From BRH-c32 sp041674625 (GTDB lineage Bacteria > Bacteroidota > Ignavibacteria > Ignavibacteriales > Melioribacteraceae): a stretch of DNA of 64,000 bases. Below the pieces are notes generated by a model, which was not told where the DNA came from, ran no database searches, and saw only the letters and a list, made by a program, of their open reading frames with translations. The stretch is from the NCBI GenBank assembly GCA_041674625.1, contig JBAYVI010000003.1:8167-72166 (forward strand), given 5' to 3'. The stretch's first letter is position 1, and each line of letters begins with the position of its first letter. Shown here piece by piece: positions 8,661 through 17,415 of this stretch. The position numbers and the translations under genes were made by a program.

Positions 8661-9773
8661 TTAATTAAGATCCTTGATAGAGGGAAGAATATAATCCCTA
8701 AATGCAGAGAAAAATTTATTTGAAGTTGTAAAATTTCCGGCAGTGGAGACAATAATAATATTCAAATGAGGAATAACAATTATATACTGCCCAGCAAAAC
8801 CGGAGGCATAATAAGTATCAATAGAATTAAATTGCGCACTCCAGCTATCTCCCAAGCGCCACCATCCCATTGCATAATCCGAACTTGCATCTACTGTTAA
8901 CTGTTTTTGTGTTGATTGATTAATCCATTCTTCTGGAATTACCCTTGCCCCTTTATATAAACCCTTATGAATAACAAGATCTCCAATAACGGCCATGTCA
9001 ATTGGGCGCATTATTAATCCCCAACCGGTATTAGTTAAGCCATTAGCACTTTTTTCCCATTGATAGTTCGATATATTTAATGGTTGAAAAAGTTTTTCTT
9101 CTCCATATAATGCGGCTTCCTTACCAAGGGCATTTTTTAAAATTCCAGAAATAAGGATTGTATTTCCGCTATCATAATTAAAAAGGGATCCGGGTTCAGC
9201 AGCCATCGGTTTATTGATCATAAATTTGATCCAATCTTGCGCTAAGGATAATTCAAATAGATCACTCGTTGGATTTGAGTAGGAATCATTAAACTCCATC
9301 CACTTTATGCCGGATGTCATTGTAAGTAAATTTTTGATTGTAATTGCTTTTTTTCTGTCGTCTAAATTAAGAATCGGATTTTGCTCGGGTAGTAAATCCA
9401 CGATCTTTTCATCTAATGATTTAATTTTCTCTTCATATAATGCAGAACCAACTAATAGAGAAGTAACACTTTTAGTAACAGAAAAAACATTATGAGGTAT
9501 TTCACGGGAATACCCTTTGTAATATTTTTCAAAAACGAGCGAACCGTTTCTGACTATAATGAGACTGTGGATTTCGCTATAAATCCCGGCAGATATTTTT
9601 GAATCAAGCTCATTAAGTCTGGCACTATCGAAATTTTCCGATTCCGGAGTTGAAATTACAAAAGGAAAATTTTCTACCATAGGTGGATCACCCGGACCAC
9701 CTTCTCTCTCGGAACAGCTCCACGAAACAATTATCGTCATTAATAGTATTACAACGAATATATTCTTTTTCAT
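8661..9773 (-). CDS. serine hydrolase, class C beta-lactamase/esterase fold (lipoprotein)
   Basis: 370 aa with a lipoprotein signal peptide (lipobox WSC, Cys20). The serine-penicillin-recognising fold is shown by SVTK (S98, K101), the YDS motif at 200-202 in place of YxN, and a C-terminal ASGFAGQ segment in the place of the KTG strand. Such proteins act as periplasmic or surface esterases or peptidases, and only rarely as true beta-lactamases. It stands alone, divergent from the SnoaL-like lipoprotein. Family call is strong, substrate unknown. Confidence 0.85.
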   Translation of the reverse strand: MKKNIFVVILLMTIIVSWSCSEREGGPGDPPMVENFPFVISTPESENFDSARLNELDSKISAGIYSEIHSLIIVRNGSLVFEKYYKGYSREIPHNVFSVTKSVTSLLVGSALYEEKIKSLDEKIVDLLPEQNPILNLDDRKKAITIKNLLTMTSGIKWMEFNDSYSNPTSDLFELSLAQDWIKFMINKPMAAEPGSLFNYDSGNTILISGILKNALGKEAALYGEEKLFQPLNISNYQWEKSANGLTNTGWGLIMRPIDMAVIGDLVIHKGLYKGARVIPEEWINQSTQKQLTVDASSDYAMGWWRLGDSWSAQFNSIDTYYASGFAGQYIIVIPHLNIIIVSTAGNFTTSNKFFSAFRDYILPSIKDLN

Positions 9774-9836
9774 AATTATTCTTTTTTCAATAAATTATTA
9801 TATTAAGACCATAAATATATAACTAAGGGATCGTTG

Positions 9837-10337
9837 ATGAAAACCAAAATTTTTTCTCTATTTGTTTTGATGCTTATAGTGAGTGCATGCACCAAAGAAG
9901 TACCCGAATATGAAAGGAAAATAAATTCCAACGTAGATGAAAATGAAGTAAGAAAAAAAGTCGAAAGCTATGCAGAATCTTATAATGCAGGCAATCCAGA
10001 TGCACTTTCAAATATTTTCGAGGAATCTTATGTAAAAATAACACCGGAAGAAAACGATTTAGTTGGGTTGGAAAGTTTTGAAAAAGAGATTACAAATTAT
10101 ATGTCTCAATATCCGGGAGGCAAATGGAAAATAAATATTGAGCAAGTAGATGTATCGGGTGAATTGGCATCGGTTACAACTCGGTCGGTTTTTGAAAAAA
10201 AATATGATGGTTCAGAGCTGCCAAGCTCAGTTTATTCAGAAAGAGCTATTTATATATTAAAAAAACATAGAGAAGGAACTTGGAAGATAGCGCGAAGTAT
10301 GAGTTTTCCTACATTTACGTACGGTGATAAAAATTAA
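9837..10337 (+). CDS. SnoaL-like/DUF4440-type lipoprotein
   Basis: 166 aa from ATG 9837, preceded by AAGGGA; a TTG one codon upstream also fits but is less likely. N-terminal lipobox VSAC. The mature part has the cone-fold pattern of NTF2/SnoaL proteins: an N-terminal helix (VESYAESYNAGNPDALS), then strands with VTTRSVFEKK and a final GTWKIARSMSF strand. Such domains bind small ligands or act as simple catalysts; no catalytic set is clear. The last 4 nt overlap the anti-sigma gene end on the other strand. Confidence 0.7.
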   Translation: MKTKIFSLFVLMLIVSACTKEVPEYERKINSNVDENEVRKKVESYAESYNAGNPDALSNIFEESYVKITPEENDLVGLESFEKEITNYMSQYPGGKWKINIEQVDVSGELASVTTRSVFEKKYDGSELPSSVYSERAIYILKKHREGTWKIARSMSFPTFTYGDKN

Positions 10338-11557
10338 ATCTGCCACTCAATATCTTCCCACCAGAGTTGGAGCATATCGGGATCGAGGCGCATTATACCT
10401 ATTCTTGTAACTCCAATTGGAGGAGGAAAAAAATTACTAATCGATTGAAAAAGTATTTGCCTATCAACGGCAGAGACTTTTTTTAATAATTCCAATAAAG
10501 TAAGAGCATCTTCAGGTCTTGCTTTATTAGATATATTATCCAACAACTCTGTCGTATTTTCTGATTTTTCGTAACTTAATATTAAATCGATAAATTCCCT
10601 TGGTGCATCTGTTCGGAATGGTGTTGATACAATTTTTCTATTTACAATTTTGCAAGAATATTTCTCGTTAATAAATATTTCAGAATCGGCTTTTCTAATT
10701 CCAACATATCCAAATTCCACAAGGAGATCAATGTTATTAAAATCATCGAAAGTAACGGTGTATGATGCACCATAATCTATTAAGTCGAAGTTGGTGAACT
10801 TAATTTTAAAGTCAGGTAAATCTGCATTGGTAACAATTTTTAGTGAACCGGATTTAAAGTAGATAACATTATCACCGCTCTTTGCTTTTAACAAACTAAC
10901 CGTGGAATTGGATTCCATACGAATAGTACCTGTACGTGGTACATTGATAATTAACTTAGAATCATTTTCTGTTTGAATGGAGTTGTTTATATCCAATTTA
11001 TTAGATTTTGATTCTTTACCATTTATCAAATAAGTGCCTACTTCAGATTTAATTTTCCAAGGGGAATTATCGCGTTGAAATTGAAAATAACCGAATCCGA
11101 TTCCGATAGAAAAAATAATGAAACCAAATAAAAACAGTAGAGTCCTATTTCGTTTTTGAACGTTTGAGGTATTATAATAAACAGTGGAGTAACCTTTTTT
11201 ATCGTCAATTAACTTCTTTCTTGCTTCCAAGCGAGTTGTTTTTAGAAGCTGTTCTTGTTTCAATTTTTCTTTATTAATTCTTTTTAATCGGTCAATTTCT
11301 GACTCAACTTCGTTAGGTTCTTTCTCTTTAGATGATTTTGAATGAAGGTTTTTAGCAATGTCATCAATAATCACTATGGGAGGTTCTATGCTTAATTGTA
11401 GGTCTTTAAGTGTATTAAATAGCTTTCTTAGCTTTTTATATTCTTCATAGCAATGTGGGCATTTTCTAATGTGCTCATCAATTTCCGCTTGGGCATTATC
11501 ATCAAGCGATTCATCAAAAAAATGATTTAAGCCAATTTTTACTTCTTCACAGTTCAT
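10334..11557 (-). CDS. transmembrane anti-sigma factor with zinc-finger and FecR-like domains
   Basis: 407 aa. Residues 1-45 form a zinc-binding anti-sigma domain with C3, H29, C33 and C36 (HxxxCxxC). Residues 80-125 are a charged coiled coil, one membrane segment lies at about 140-158, and the outer part (about 165-300) has the FecR pattern (TFDDFNNIDLLVEFGYVGI). The C-terminal 100 residues are unassigned and end WEDIEWQI. It overlaps the sigma gene by 4 nt, the classic sigma/anti-sigma pairing. It should hold the ECF factor at the membrane until an envelope signal arrives; the signal is unknown, and no TonB receptor gene is adjacent. Confidence 0.85.
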   Translation of the reverse strand: MNCEEVKIGLNHFFDESLDDNAQAEIDEHIRKCPHCYEEYKKLRKLFNTLKDLQLSIEPPIVIIDDIAKNLHSKSSKEKEPNEVESEIDRLKRINKEKLKQEQLLKTTRLEARKKLIDDKKGYSTVYYNTSNVQKRNRTLLFLFGFIIFSIGIGFGYFQFQRDNSPWKIKSEVGTYLINGKESKSNKLDINNSIQTENDSKLIINVPRTGTIRMESNSTVSLLKAKSGDNVIYFKSGSLKIVTNADLPDFKIKFTNFDLIDYGASYTVTFDDFNNIDLLVEFGYVGIRKADSEIFINEKYSCKIVNRKIVSTPFRTDAPREFIDLILSYEKSENTTELLDNISNKARPEDALTLLELLKKVSAVDRQILFQSISNFFPPPIGVTRIGIMRLDPDMLQLWWEDIEWQI

Positions 11558-12054
11558 ACGACAATTGCCTTAATCATTTTTTGCCTGGCTTCAATAAGTA
11601 TGGAAATTACTTCATCAATGTTTTTATCGAAGAAAAATTTTGAAATCTCTTTATATGTATAACCCTCAACATCATGGAGTATGAATACAATACGTTCTTC
11701 TTTTTCTAAAGAAGCGATAGCAAATTCAGTGAGGTCATTATAAAGTGGATGTTGTTTATCAAATTCATATAACGATGGTTTAGAATGAAGGAAAACGATT
11801 ATATCTCTAACGGCGACATTTTTAAGCCAGACAGAGAATGTTTCATCGGGAGTATAATTGTTTATTGTTTCCCAAACATTAGAAAAAATATTCTTTGTTA
11901 CTTCGGAAGCATCTTTTTCGGAAAGAGTTAAACGGAAACAAAGTGTATAAACATTTCGCATAGTTATTTCGCATAGGTCTAAGTATGATCTTCTCGCACC
12001 TGTTTTTGAAAGGTCAATTAAATAATTGATATAATTAGTGTTTTGGTTCGACAT
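11554..12054 (-). CDS. ECF-type RNA polymerase sigma factor, divergent region 4
   Basis: 166 aa. Region 2 (about 20-90) resembles group 4 sigma factors (LCFRLTLSEKDASEVTKNIF, VWLKNVAVRDIIVFL). The region 4 helix LEKEERIVFILHDVEGYTYKEIS is normal, but the recognition helix that usually reads T-V-K-S-R-L-x-R-A-R is here IDEVISILIEARQKM, lacking the usual basic DNA-contacting residues. It may bind an unusual promoter or act with a partner. It lies between the pilin-like gene (2 nt) and its anti-sigma (4-nt overlap). Confidence 0.8.
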   Translation of the reverse strand: MSNQNTNYINYLIDLSKTGARRSYLDLCEITMRNVYTLCFRLTLSEKDASEVTKNIFSNVWETINNYTPDETFSVWLKNVAVRDIIVFLHSKPSLYEFDKQHPLYNDLTEFAIASLEKEERIVFILHDVEGYTYKEISKFFFDKNIDEVISILIEARQKMIKAIVV

Positions 12055-12056
12055 AA

Positions 12057-12440
12057 TCAGTTATTTATTTTAATTGTAAAGCCATTAGCCTTGATAGTTG
12101 CGACAGCGCGAATTTGAGTTTTTCCATTTTTACCTATATCATCACCCTTGCCAATAAACTTGATTTGATTATTTTTAACATTAGCTGAGAAAGTACCATA
12201 GTCGGTTTTCTTAAATTGTTTCGGAAGAATAAAACCGGAAAAACTGCCACCTCCACCGCCTGTCTCGGATGGTTTTTTAAAATGCATCTGAGCCATTACA
12301 CACAAGTTTTGTAATTGAGAAACAATCTCATTTCGACTGGTTTCAATGGAATATTCATTATAAATATTTATTCCAACGGCTATCATAAGTCCGACTGCAA
12401 TTGTACCAACTATAATTACAAGTAATTGTTGTGTGCCCAT
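12057..12440 (-). CDS. pilin-like membrane-anchored protein
   Basis: 127 aa with an N-terminal hydrophobic helix (residues 6-26) running straight into an amphipathic helix (YNEYSIETSRNEIVSQLQ), as in type IV pilin/pseudopilin N-terminal regions, but with no clear prepilin peptidase site. A Gly-rich GGGGGSFSGF stretch at about 62-71 is followed by a beta-rich C-terminus (IRAVATIKANGFTIKI). It is the first gene of the unit with the sigma and anti-sigma genes, 2 nt before the sigma start. It may be the signal source or target of this switch (inference). Confidence 0.6.
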   Translation of the reverse strand: MGTQQLLVIIVGTIAVGLMIAVGINIYNEYSIETSRNEIVSQLQNLCVMAQMHFKKPSETGGGGGSFSGFILPKQFKKTDYGTFSANVKNNQIKFIGKGDDIGKNGKTQIRAVATIKANGFTIKINN

Positions 12441-12517
12441 TACTCTCCAGATAAATTAATTCCTATGATATAAATAATTTTTCGATACAGCAAGTATATT
12501 TTTGCATTTTTTCGAAA

Positions 12518-12546
12518 TTGATTAAATATTAATGAATGGTTACATT
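12518..12546 (+). promoter_or_regulatory. candidate promoter for GH16 gene
   Basis: TTGATT (12518-12523), 17-nt spacer, TACATT (12541-12546), then a short leader to the ATG at 12588 with AAAGGAAG as ribosome site. Spacing is ideal and the hexamers are reasonable; not proven. Confidence 0.35.
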
Positions 12547-12587
12547 AACAAATTGTATTAAATATTACTCAATCAAAGGAAGAATAG

Positions 12588-13424
12588 ATGAAAAAAATCA
12601 TCAAATTATTTGTGTTTTTATTAATATCAGTATTTACGAGCAGTTGCTCATCGCAGGATAATAATAATTCGACTGAACCAAATTTAAATATAGATGGATA
12701 TAAGTTGGTATGGAATGACGAATTTAATGTAAATGGATTGCCAGACGTAAAAAAATGGGGATATGATGTAGGGGGGAGCGGATGGGGAAATAATGAACTT
12801 CAATATTACACTTCATTCAGAGAAAAAAATTCACGTGTAGAAGATGGTAAATTAATTATCGAAGCTCACGGCGAACTTTTTGAAGGGAAATCTTATACTT
12901 CTGCACGTTTAGTAACCGAAAACAAAGGTGACTGGAAATATGGACGCTTCGAAATAAGGGCAAAACTCCCGAAAGGACGAGGAACTTGGCCCGCAATATG
13001 GATGCTTCCAACAGTTTGGAATTATGGTGGTGGCGGCTGGCCCGATAATGGCGAAATTGATATAATGGAACATGTAGGATATGATCAGAATGTAATTCAC
13101 GCTTCTGCTCATTCGCTGAAATATTATTGGAGAATTAATACTCAAAAAACTGCAACATTGACAGTCCCTAATGCCTCAGAAGAATTTCACACATATATCT
13201 TGGAATGGGATGCCGATAAAATGACTGCATCGGTGGATAATAAACTATACTTCAAATGCGAGAACGAAGGTAAAGGATGGCAATACTGGCCCTTTGATAA
13301 AGCATTCCATTTAATATTGAATGTTGCAATAGGTGGCGATTGGGGTGGAGCACAGGGTATCGATAACACAATCTTTCCTCAAAGAATGGAAGTTGAATAC
13401 GTAAGAGTTTATGAGAAATTATAA
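12588..13424 (+). CDS. GH16 endo-beta-1,3(4)-glucanase (laminarinase-type) lipoprotein
   Basis: 278 aa. Lipobox TSSC places the anchor at Cys20, followed by a short Asn/Ser linker, so it is surface- or periplasm-anchored. The GH16 catalytic signature ExDxxE is at E146-I-D-I-M-E151 (nucleophile E146, acid/base E151), with the aromatic substrate cleft residues around WPAIWMLP and the closing ATASVDNKL-like strand and VRVYEKL end. Family members cut laminarin, lichenan or related beta-glucans. It is a single-gene unit that ends at a bidirectional terminator. Confidence 0.92.
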   Translation: MKKIIKLFVFLLISVFTSSCSSQDNNNSTEPNLNIDGYKLVWNDEFNVNGLPDVKKWGYDVGGSGWGNNELQYYTSFREKNSRVEDGKLIIEAHGELFEGKSYTSARLVTENKGDWKYGRFEIRAKLPKGRGTWPAIWMLPTVWNYGGGGWPDNGEIDIMEHVGYDQNVIHASAHSLKYYWRINTQKTATLTVPNASEEFHTYILEWDADKMTASVDNKLYFKCENEGKGWQYWPFDKAFHLILNVAIGGDWGGAQGIDNTIFPQRMEVEYVRVYEKL

Positions 13425-13506
13425 GTGATAATTTAGATATTGGGTGAAGAATTTATACACAATAAATATATTTGAAAAGTTTGCGAAAAATATGGATGTG
13501 TCATCA

Positions 13507-13537
13507 AAAAAAAAGCTGTCATAGGACAGCTTTTTTA
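13507..13537. terminator. bidirectional rho-independent terminator
   Basis: AAAAAGCTGTC, loop ATAG, GACAGCTTTTTT: a stem flanked by A-tract and T-tract, so it can stop both the GH16 gene (+) and the outer-membrane barrel gene (-). Confidence 0.85.
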
Positions 13538-13565
13538 TAAGGAGTGTTACTTGTGTGAAAAGCTA

Positions 13566-14105
13566 TTAAAAATGATAAGCTACTCTTACACCAAGATAAT
13601 TAGCATCGCTAACTAAATAATATTTAGCACTTACATCAATCTTACCAAACGTATAACCACCACCTACACCGATTGTAAAGTCAGTAGTGTTTGCGGTTGC
13701 TTCTGCACTGGTAGTTGTACCGAATAATGTCATTTCTGATTTAACAGTACTACTGAATAAATGGAAGCCAACTTCAGCAGCGCCATAAAAATTATTGGCT
13801 AATGCATATTTAGCACCAACTAAAATTGGAATAGCAGAGAAAGATGATTTTATTGATAATCCAGCGCCACCTAATTCTTTTTCTGCGAACATCATATAAC
13901 CTACAGATGCAGTACCTGTAATTTTATCAGCGACAGGCATTTCAGCGCCAACAGATGCACCAAATCCAATTCCTGCTACATCACCGAATGATCCCATTGG
14001 TAAACCAAGGTTAGCACCAGCATTAAAAGCTAATTTTGATTGTGCATTTAAATTAAGACCTGCAAATAAAACTACAGCAGCAAATAAGTAAGCTACTTTT
14101 TTCAT
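13566..14105 (-). CDS. outer-membrane beta-barrel protein (Omp family)
   Basis: 179 aa with a signal peptide (VVLFAGLNLNAQ) and alternating hydrophobic/polar strands through to a C-terminal aromatic strand ending VRVAYHF, the usual barrel signature. Gly-rich turns (GAKYALANNFYGAAEVGF, IGVGGGYTFGKIDVSAKYY) suggest an eight-strand porin-like barrel of the OmpX/OmpW size class. A strong GGAGGA ribosome site precedes the ATG, suggesting high expression. No specific function can be assigned. Confidence 0.8.
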   Translation of the reverse strand: MKKVAYLFAAVVLFAGLNLNAQSKLAFNAGANLGLPMGSFGDVAGIGFGASVGAEMPVADKITGTASVGYMMFAEKELGGAGLSIKSSFSAIPILVGAKYALANNFYGAAEVGFHLFSSTVKSEMTLFGTTTSAEATANTTDFTIGVGGGYTFGKIDVSAKYYLVSDANYLGVRVAYHF

Positions 14106-14295
14106 TATTCCTCCAAATTGGGTAATATTGTTATTGTGTTTTGTTTTTGTACTACTGGTTGCTTAATATCAAAGGATGTGCCATCCATTTTTGGGGTTGG
14201 TTTTGTAACTTTTTCGCTCGAAATGTTGTTATTTTGCAACAGCAATAAAAACCAAGTGTCGCTTAATTATTACATATAATCCCACTATCAAAATT

Positions 14296-15798
14296 ATGAA
14301 AAAAATTATATTTATACTACTACTATTTATCTTAAAACTTTCAGGACAATCTTATTTAAATTCAGTTCGTCAATTAGAATCCAAAATTGATTCCATTGGT
14401 TCAAATGTAGATACTTACAAAAGAGACAGTCTGTCTCATTCCTTAATATCGAACCTTAAATTATTAAATAAAATCCCATTTGCTAAGAACGATTCAGTTC
14501 TTTTCGTATATAATGGAGCAGCTTCTTCGGTTTATTGGGCAGGGGATTTTACAGGATGGAATACAAATCATAAGCAATTTACAGGAATTAAAAGAGGTAA
14601 AAGCAATCTTTGGACTGCAAAAGCTATTTTCCCTCCAGATGCAAGGCTTGATTATAAAATTATTATTGATGGTAATAATTGGATTTTAGATCCGAATAAT
14701 CCACTACAACAATGGAGTGGTTTCGGACCAAATTCCGAATTAAGAATGCCCTTTTTCGTTTATCCAACGGAAACAATACGGAAATCAACCTCACCAAGGG
14801 GGCTTTTTTCGGGGAATAAAATTATTTCAAGCAAAAACCTTTCTTATAATGTACAATATCGTGTTTATACACCCAATGGTTATGAATCTATGACTAATCT
14901 TCCAGTAATTTATGTAACAGATGGGCATGAGTATTCTGATGACCGATTAGGAAGTATGAGTATAATTCTCGATAATTTAATTGCCGAAAAGAAAATAAAT
15001 CCATTAATAGCCGTATTTATTGATCCACGCGATCCGGTAACTTTAAATAATAAAAGAATGGATGAATATATAATTAATCCAAAATTTGCTGAGTTTGTCG
15101 CATCTGAATTAGTGCCATTAATAGATAGTACATATAAAACGAGAAATGATCCGGCTAATAGGGCGATTTTAGGTACTTCGCTCGGTGGATTAAATTCAGC
15201 TTATTTTGGTTATATGAAGAGTAGTGTTTTCGGTTTAATCGGAATTCATTCGCCTGCATTCTGGGCAAGCAAGGATGTAATTTTTAATTATTATGAAACA
15301 AGTCCTAAACTCCCGCTTAAATTCTATATGAGTACGGGTACTATTAATGATACTCAAGCGGATGCCGAAAGAATGAAAACAATATTAGATGCAAAAGGAT
15401 ATGAGCTGAAATATAAAGAAGTAAACGAAAGCCATTCATGGGGAAATTGGAGAGCGTTAATTGACGAGCCTTTAGAATATTTTTTCCCTTACGATCCTTC
15501 TTCTGTTGATGAAAATTCAGAATCATCTATACCAACGGGTTTTGAACTAAAACAGAACTATCCTAATCCGTTTAATCCTGATACCACAATAGAATATTCT
15601 TTGCCATACGAAAATAGGGTGCGGATAACATTATATAGCTTGCTCGGCAGCGAAGTAGCAGTATTAGAAAATGGACTAAAAAGTGCCGGGAAGTATTCGA
15701 TACATTTTGAAGGTGATTATCTTTCCGCCGGAGTATATTTTTATAATTTAAAGACGGATCAAATTAGCATTACTAAAAAGATGATTATTGCAAAGTAA
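14296..15798 (+). CDS. secreted esterase (enterochelin-esterase-like) with T9SS sorting domain
   Basis: 500 aa. Signal peptide (FILKLSGQS), then a CBM48/Ig-like glycan-binding domain at about 65-160 (VYWAGDFTGWNT), then an alpha/beta-hydrolase esterase-D domain with nucleophile S295 in GTSLGG and H380 in ESHSWGNW. From about 415 comes a linker and a type A T9SS C-terminal domain containing NYPNPFNPDTTIEYSLP and ending ITKKMIIAK. This layout fits a surface or extracellular carbohydrate acyl-esterase (acetyl or feruloyl-like), released through the type IX system. Substrate unknown. Confidence 0.87.
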   Translation: MKKIIFILLLFILKLSGQSYLNSVRQLESKIDSIGSNVDTYKRDSLSHSLISNLKLLNKIPFAKNDSVLFVYNGAASSVYWAGDFTGWNTNHKQFTGIKRGKSNLWTAKAIFPPDARLDYKIIIDGNNWILDPNNPLQQWSGFGPNSELRMPFFVYPTETIRKSTSPRGLFSGNKIISSKNLSYNVQYRVYTPNGYESMTNLPVIYVTDGHEYSDDRLGSMSIILDNLIAEKKINPLIAVFIDPRDPVTLNNKRMDEYIINPKFAEFVASELVPLIDSTYKTRNDPANRAILGTSLGGLNSAYFGYMKSSVFGLIGIHSPAFWASKDVIFNYYETSPKLPLKFYMSTGTINDTQADAERMKTILDAKGYELKYKEVNESHSWGNWRALIDEPLEYFFPYDPSSVDENSESSIPTGFELKQNYPNPFNPDTTIEYSLPYENRVRITLYSLLGSEVAVLENGLKSAGKYSIHFEGDYLSAGVYFYNLKTDQISITKKMIIAK

Positions 15799-15940
15799 TC
15801 GTTGGTTATTCTTAAATGTAAATCACTTCCTCCGTCATTGATAGCGATTTCTACATTTTAATTAAAATAGTACCAAATTTTTGCACTTCACTTATCTAAA
15901 ATAATTTGTAGTTTTTATCCTAAAATTAAGGATTGAGTTT

Positions 15941-16381
15941 ATGAAACTGTTCAAAACAATTTTTATGCTTTTATTTGTCTCTATTATTTTCGTCTCGTGC
16001 GAAAGAGACAGTTATATAGCATCAACAGGCGACATTGAAAAAGATTTAAGCAAAGCATCAGATTCATTAGTAGTCAAATTAAAATATACCGAAGAAATTC
16101 AGTTAAGCAATTATCTTACGTTAAAATTTGACGATTTATTAGAAGAATCACGTTGTCCGATAGATGCTAATTGTATTTGGGCGGGAAATGCAAAAATTAA
16201 AATGTATATAAAAAATGGTAATATTGGTAAAAATTTTGAACTCAATACAGGGGCTGGAGTAACTCATAATGTATATGATAAATATGATTTCCGACTTCAA
16301 GAATTAACTCCATATCCGGCATCAACTATACCCTTAAATAAGTATTCTTATGAAGCTACAATAGTGATTACGAGGTTATAA
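15941..16381 (+). CDS. lipoprotein with CPxxxxCIWAG motif, unknown function
   Basis: 146 aa with lipobox FVSC. Its mark is the SRCPIDANCIWAGNAKI segment at residues 73-89, a pattern that recurs in short Bacteroidota lipoproteins, where the two Cys may form a disulfide. The rest is beta-rich (LKFDDLLEE, YSYEATIVITRL). No enzyme motif. It is a single gene between the T9SS esterase and the sigma/anti-sigma pair. I recognise the pattern but know no function. Confidence 0.7.
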   Translation: MKLFKTIFMLLFVSIIFVSCERDSYIASTGDIEKDLSKASDSLVVKLKYTEEIQLSNYLTLKFDDLLEESRCPIDANCIWAGNAKIKMYIKNGNIGKNFELNTGAGVTHNVYDKYDFRLQELTPYPASTIPLNKYSYEATIVITRL

Positions 16382-16444
16382 GCTAAATTTATATATCGAA
16401 TATTTTATTCCGGAATCGAAATCTGGCTTTTTTGCAAAGCTGAA

Positions 16445-16681
16445 TTAATCTTTAAGACCGAGTATGTCTAATAATTTAATATGAGAATCGATGGGCAGTT
16501 TTTCATCATAGTTTTTATAAAATGAGATTGTAGATTCAATATTATTAAAATATGTTTTGCAGCATTGGCATTCATCGAGATGATGCTTTATAGCCACACA
16601 TTTGGGCGAGTTTAAGTCTTCTCCCAAATTATCACATATATGCGACATTACTTCTTTACATGTTGGTTTATCTTGACTCAT
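16445..16681 (-). CDS. small soluble zinc-finger anti-sigma factor
   Basis: 78 aa with the zinc anti-sigma motif: C8, then H34, C38 and C41 (HxxxCxxC). It has no membrane segment, so it is cytoplasmic, like the redox-sensing RsrA/ChrR-type ZAS proteins. It overlaps the preceding sigma gene by 4 nt. It likely releases the sigma factor when thiols are oxidised or zinc is lost (inference from family). Confidence 0.82.
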   Translation of the reverse strand: MSQDKPTCKEVMSHICDNLGEDLNSPKCVAIKHHLDECQCCKTYFNNIESTISFYKNYDEKLPIDSHIKLLDILGLKD

Positions 16682-17241
16682 TTCATAAAAACCTTATTTA
16701 GTTCACTTCTTAAAAATGCTCGAGCTCTATGCAGGCGCGATTTAACAGCCGGAATTGAAAGTTCAACAATTTTTCCGGTTTCTTCAGTCGATAATCCCTC
16801 TACATCTCTAAGCATAAATACAATTCTATATTCTGCAGGAAGTTTTTGAATTGCGTTGTCTAATATTTTTTTTAATTCATTATTTTCAGTTACTTTATCC
16901 GGAGTAACACTCCAGTCAGAAACCTCTTTTTCGTTGATATAAGCATCGTCATCATCAATTGAAGAAAATTCATATCTATTCTTAACCTGTCTAGCAAGCA
17001 TAAGGCAGTGATTAGAAACCACTCTATAAAGCCATGTAGAAAGCTTTGAGTCTCCGCTGAACTGTTTAATATGCTTAACCATACTAATAAAAGTTTCCTG
17101 CATAGTATGTTCAGCTTTTTCTTTATTGCGGCAGATTTTATAAGAAAAATTATAAACCGTCTGCTCGTAAAGTTTTACAAGTTCAGCTAAAGCTTTCTTA
17201 TCGCCTTCTTGTGCTTTTTCTATAATCTCAATTTCAGTCAT
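16678..17241 (-). CDS. ECF RNA polymerase sigma factor
   Basis: 187 aa. Region 2 at about 20-90 (EHTMQETFISMVKHI, STWLYRVVSNHCL) and region 4 at about 125-183 with a complete helix-turn-helix (IPAVKSRLHRARAFLRSEL). This is a normal group 4 factor, unlike the divergent one at 11554-12054. It pairs with the small zinc anti-sigma gene by a 4-nt overlap, so translation is coupled. Targets unknown. Confidence 0.9.
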   Translation of the reverse strand: MTEIEIIEKAQEGDKKALAELVKLYEQTVYNFSYKICRNKEKAEHTMQETFISMVKHIKQFSGDSKLSTWLYRVVSNHCLMLARQVKNRYEFSSIDDDDAYINEKEVSDWSVTPDKVTENNELKKILDNAIQKLPAEYRIVFMLRDVEGLSTEETGKIVELSIPAVKSRLHRARAFLRSELNKVFMK

Positions 17242-17415
17242 TTAGTTGGATGCACTTTCCTTTAATAGGGTTCAATTATCGTATCTATTAAAATAAAAAT
17301 ATTGCCGTAAACTTACTAAATTTCTATCTAATAGGTTGTAGAATCGATTAATCTATTTGAAGAATTGGAATGGAGGTTGTAAATTGCATAATAATTACAG
17401 CATAATAAGACGAAT

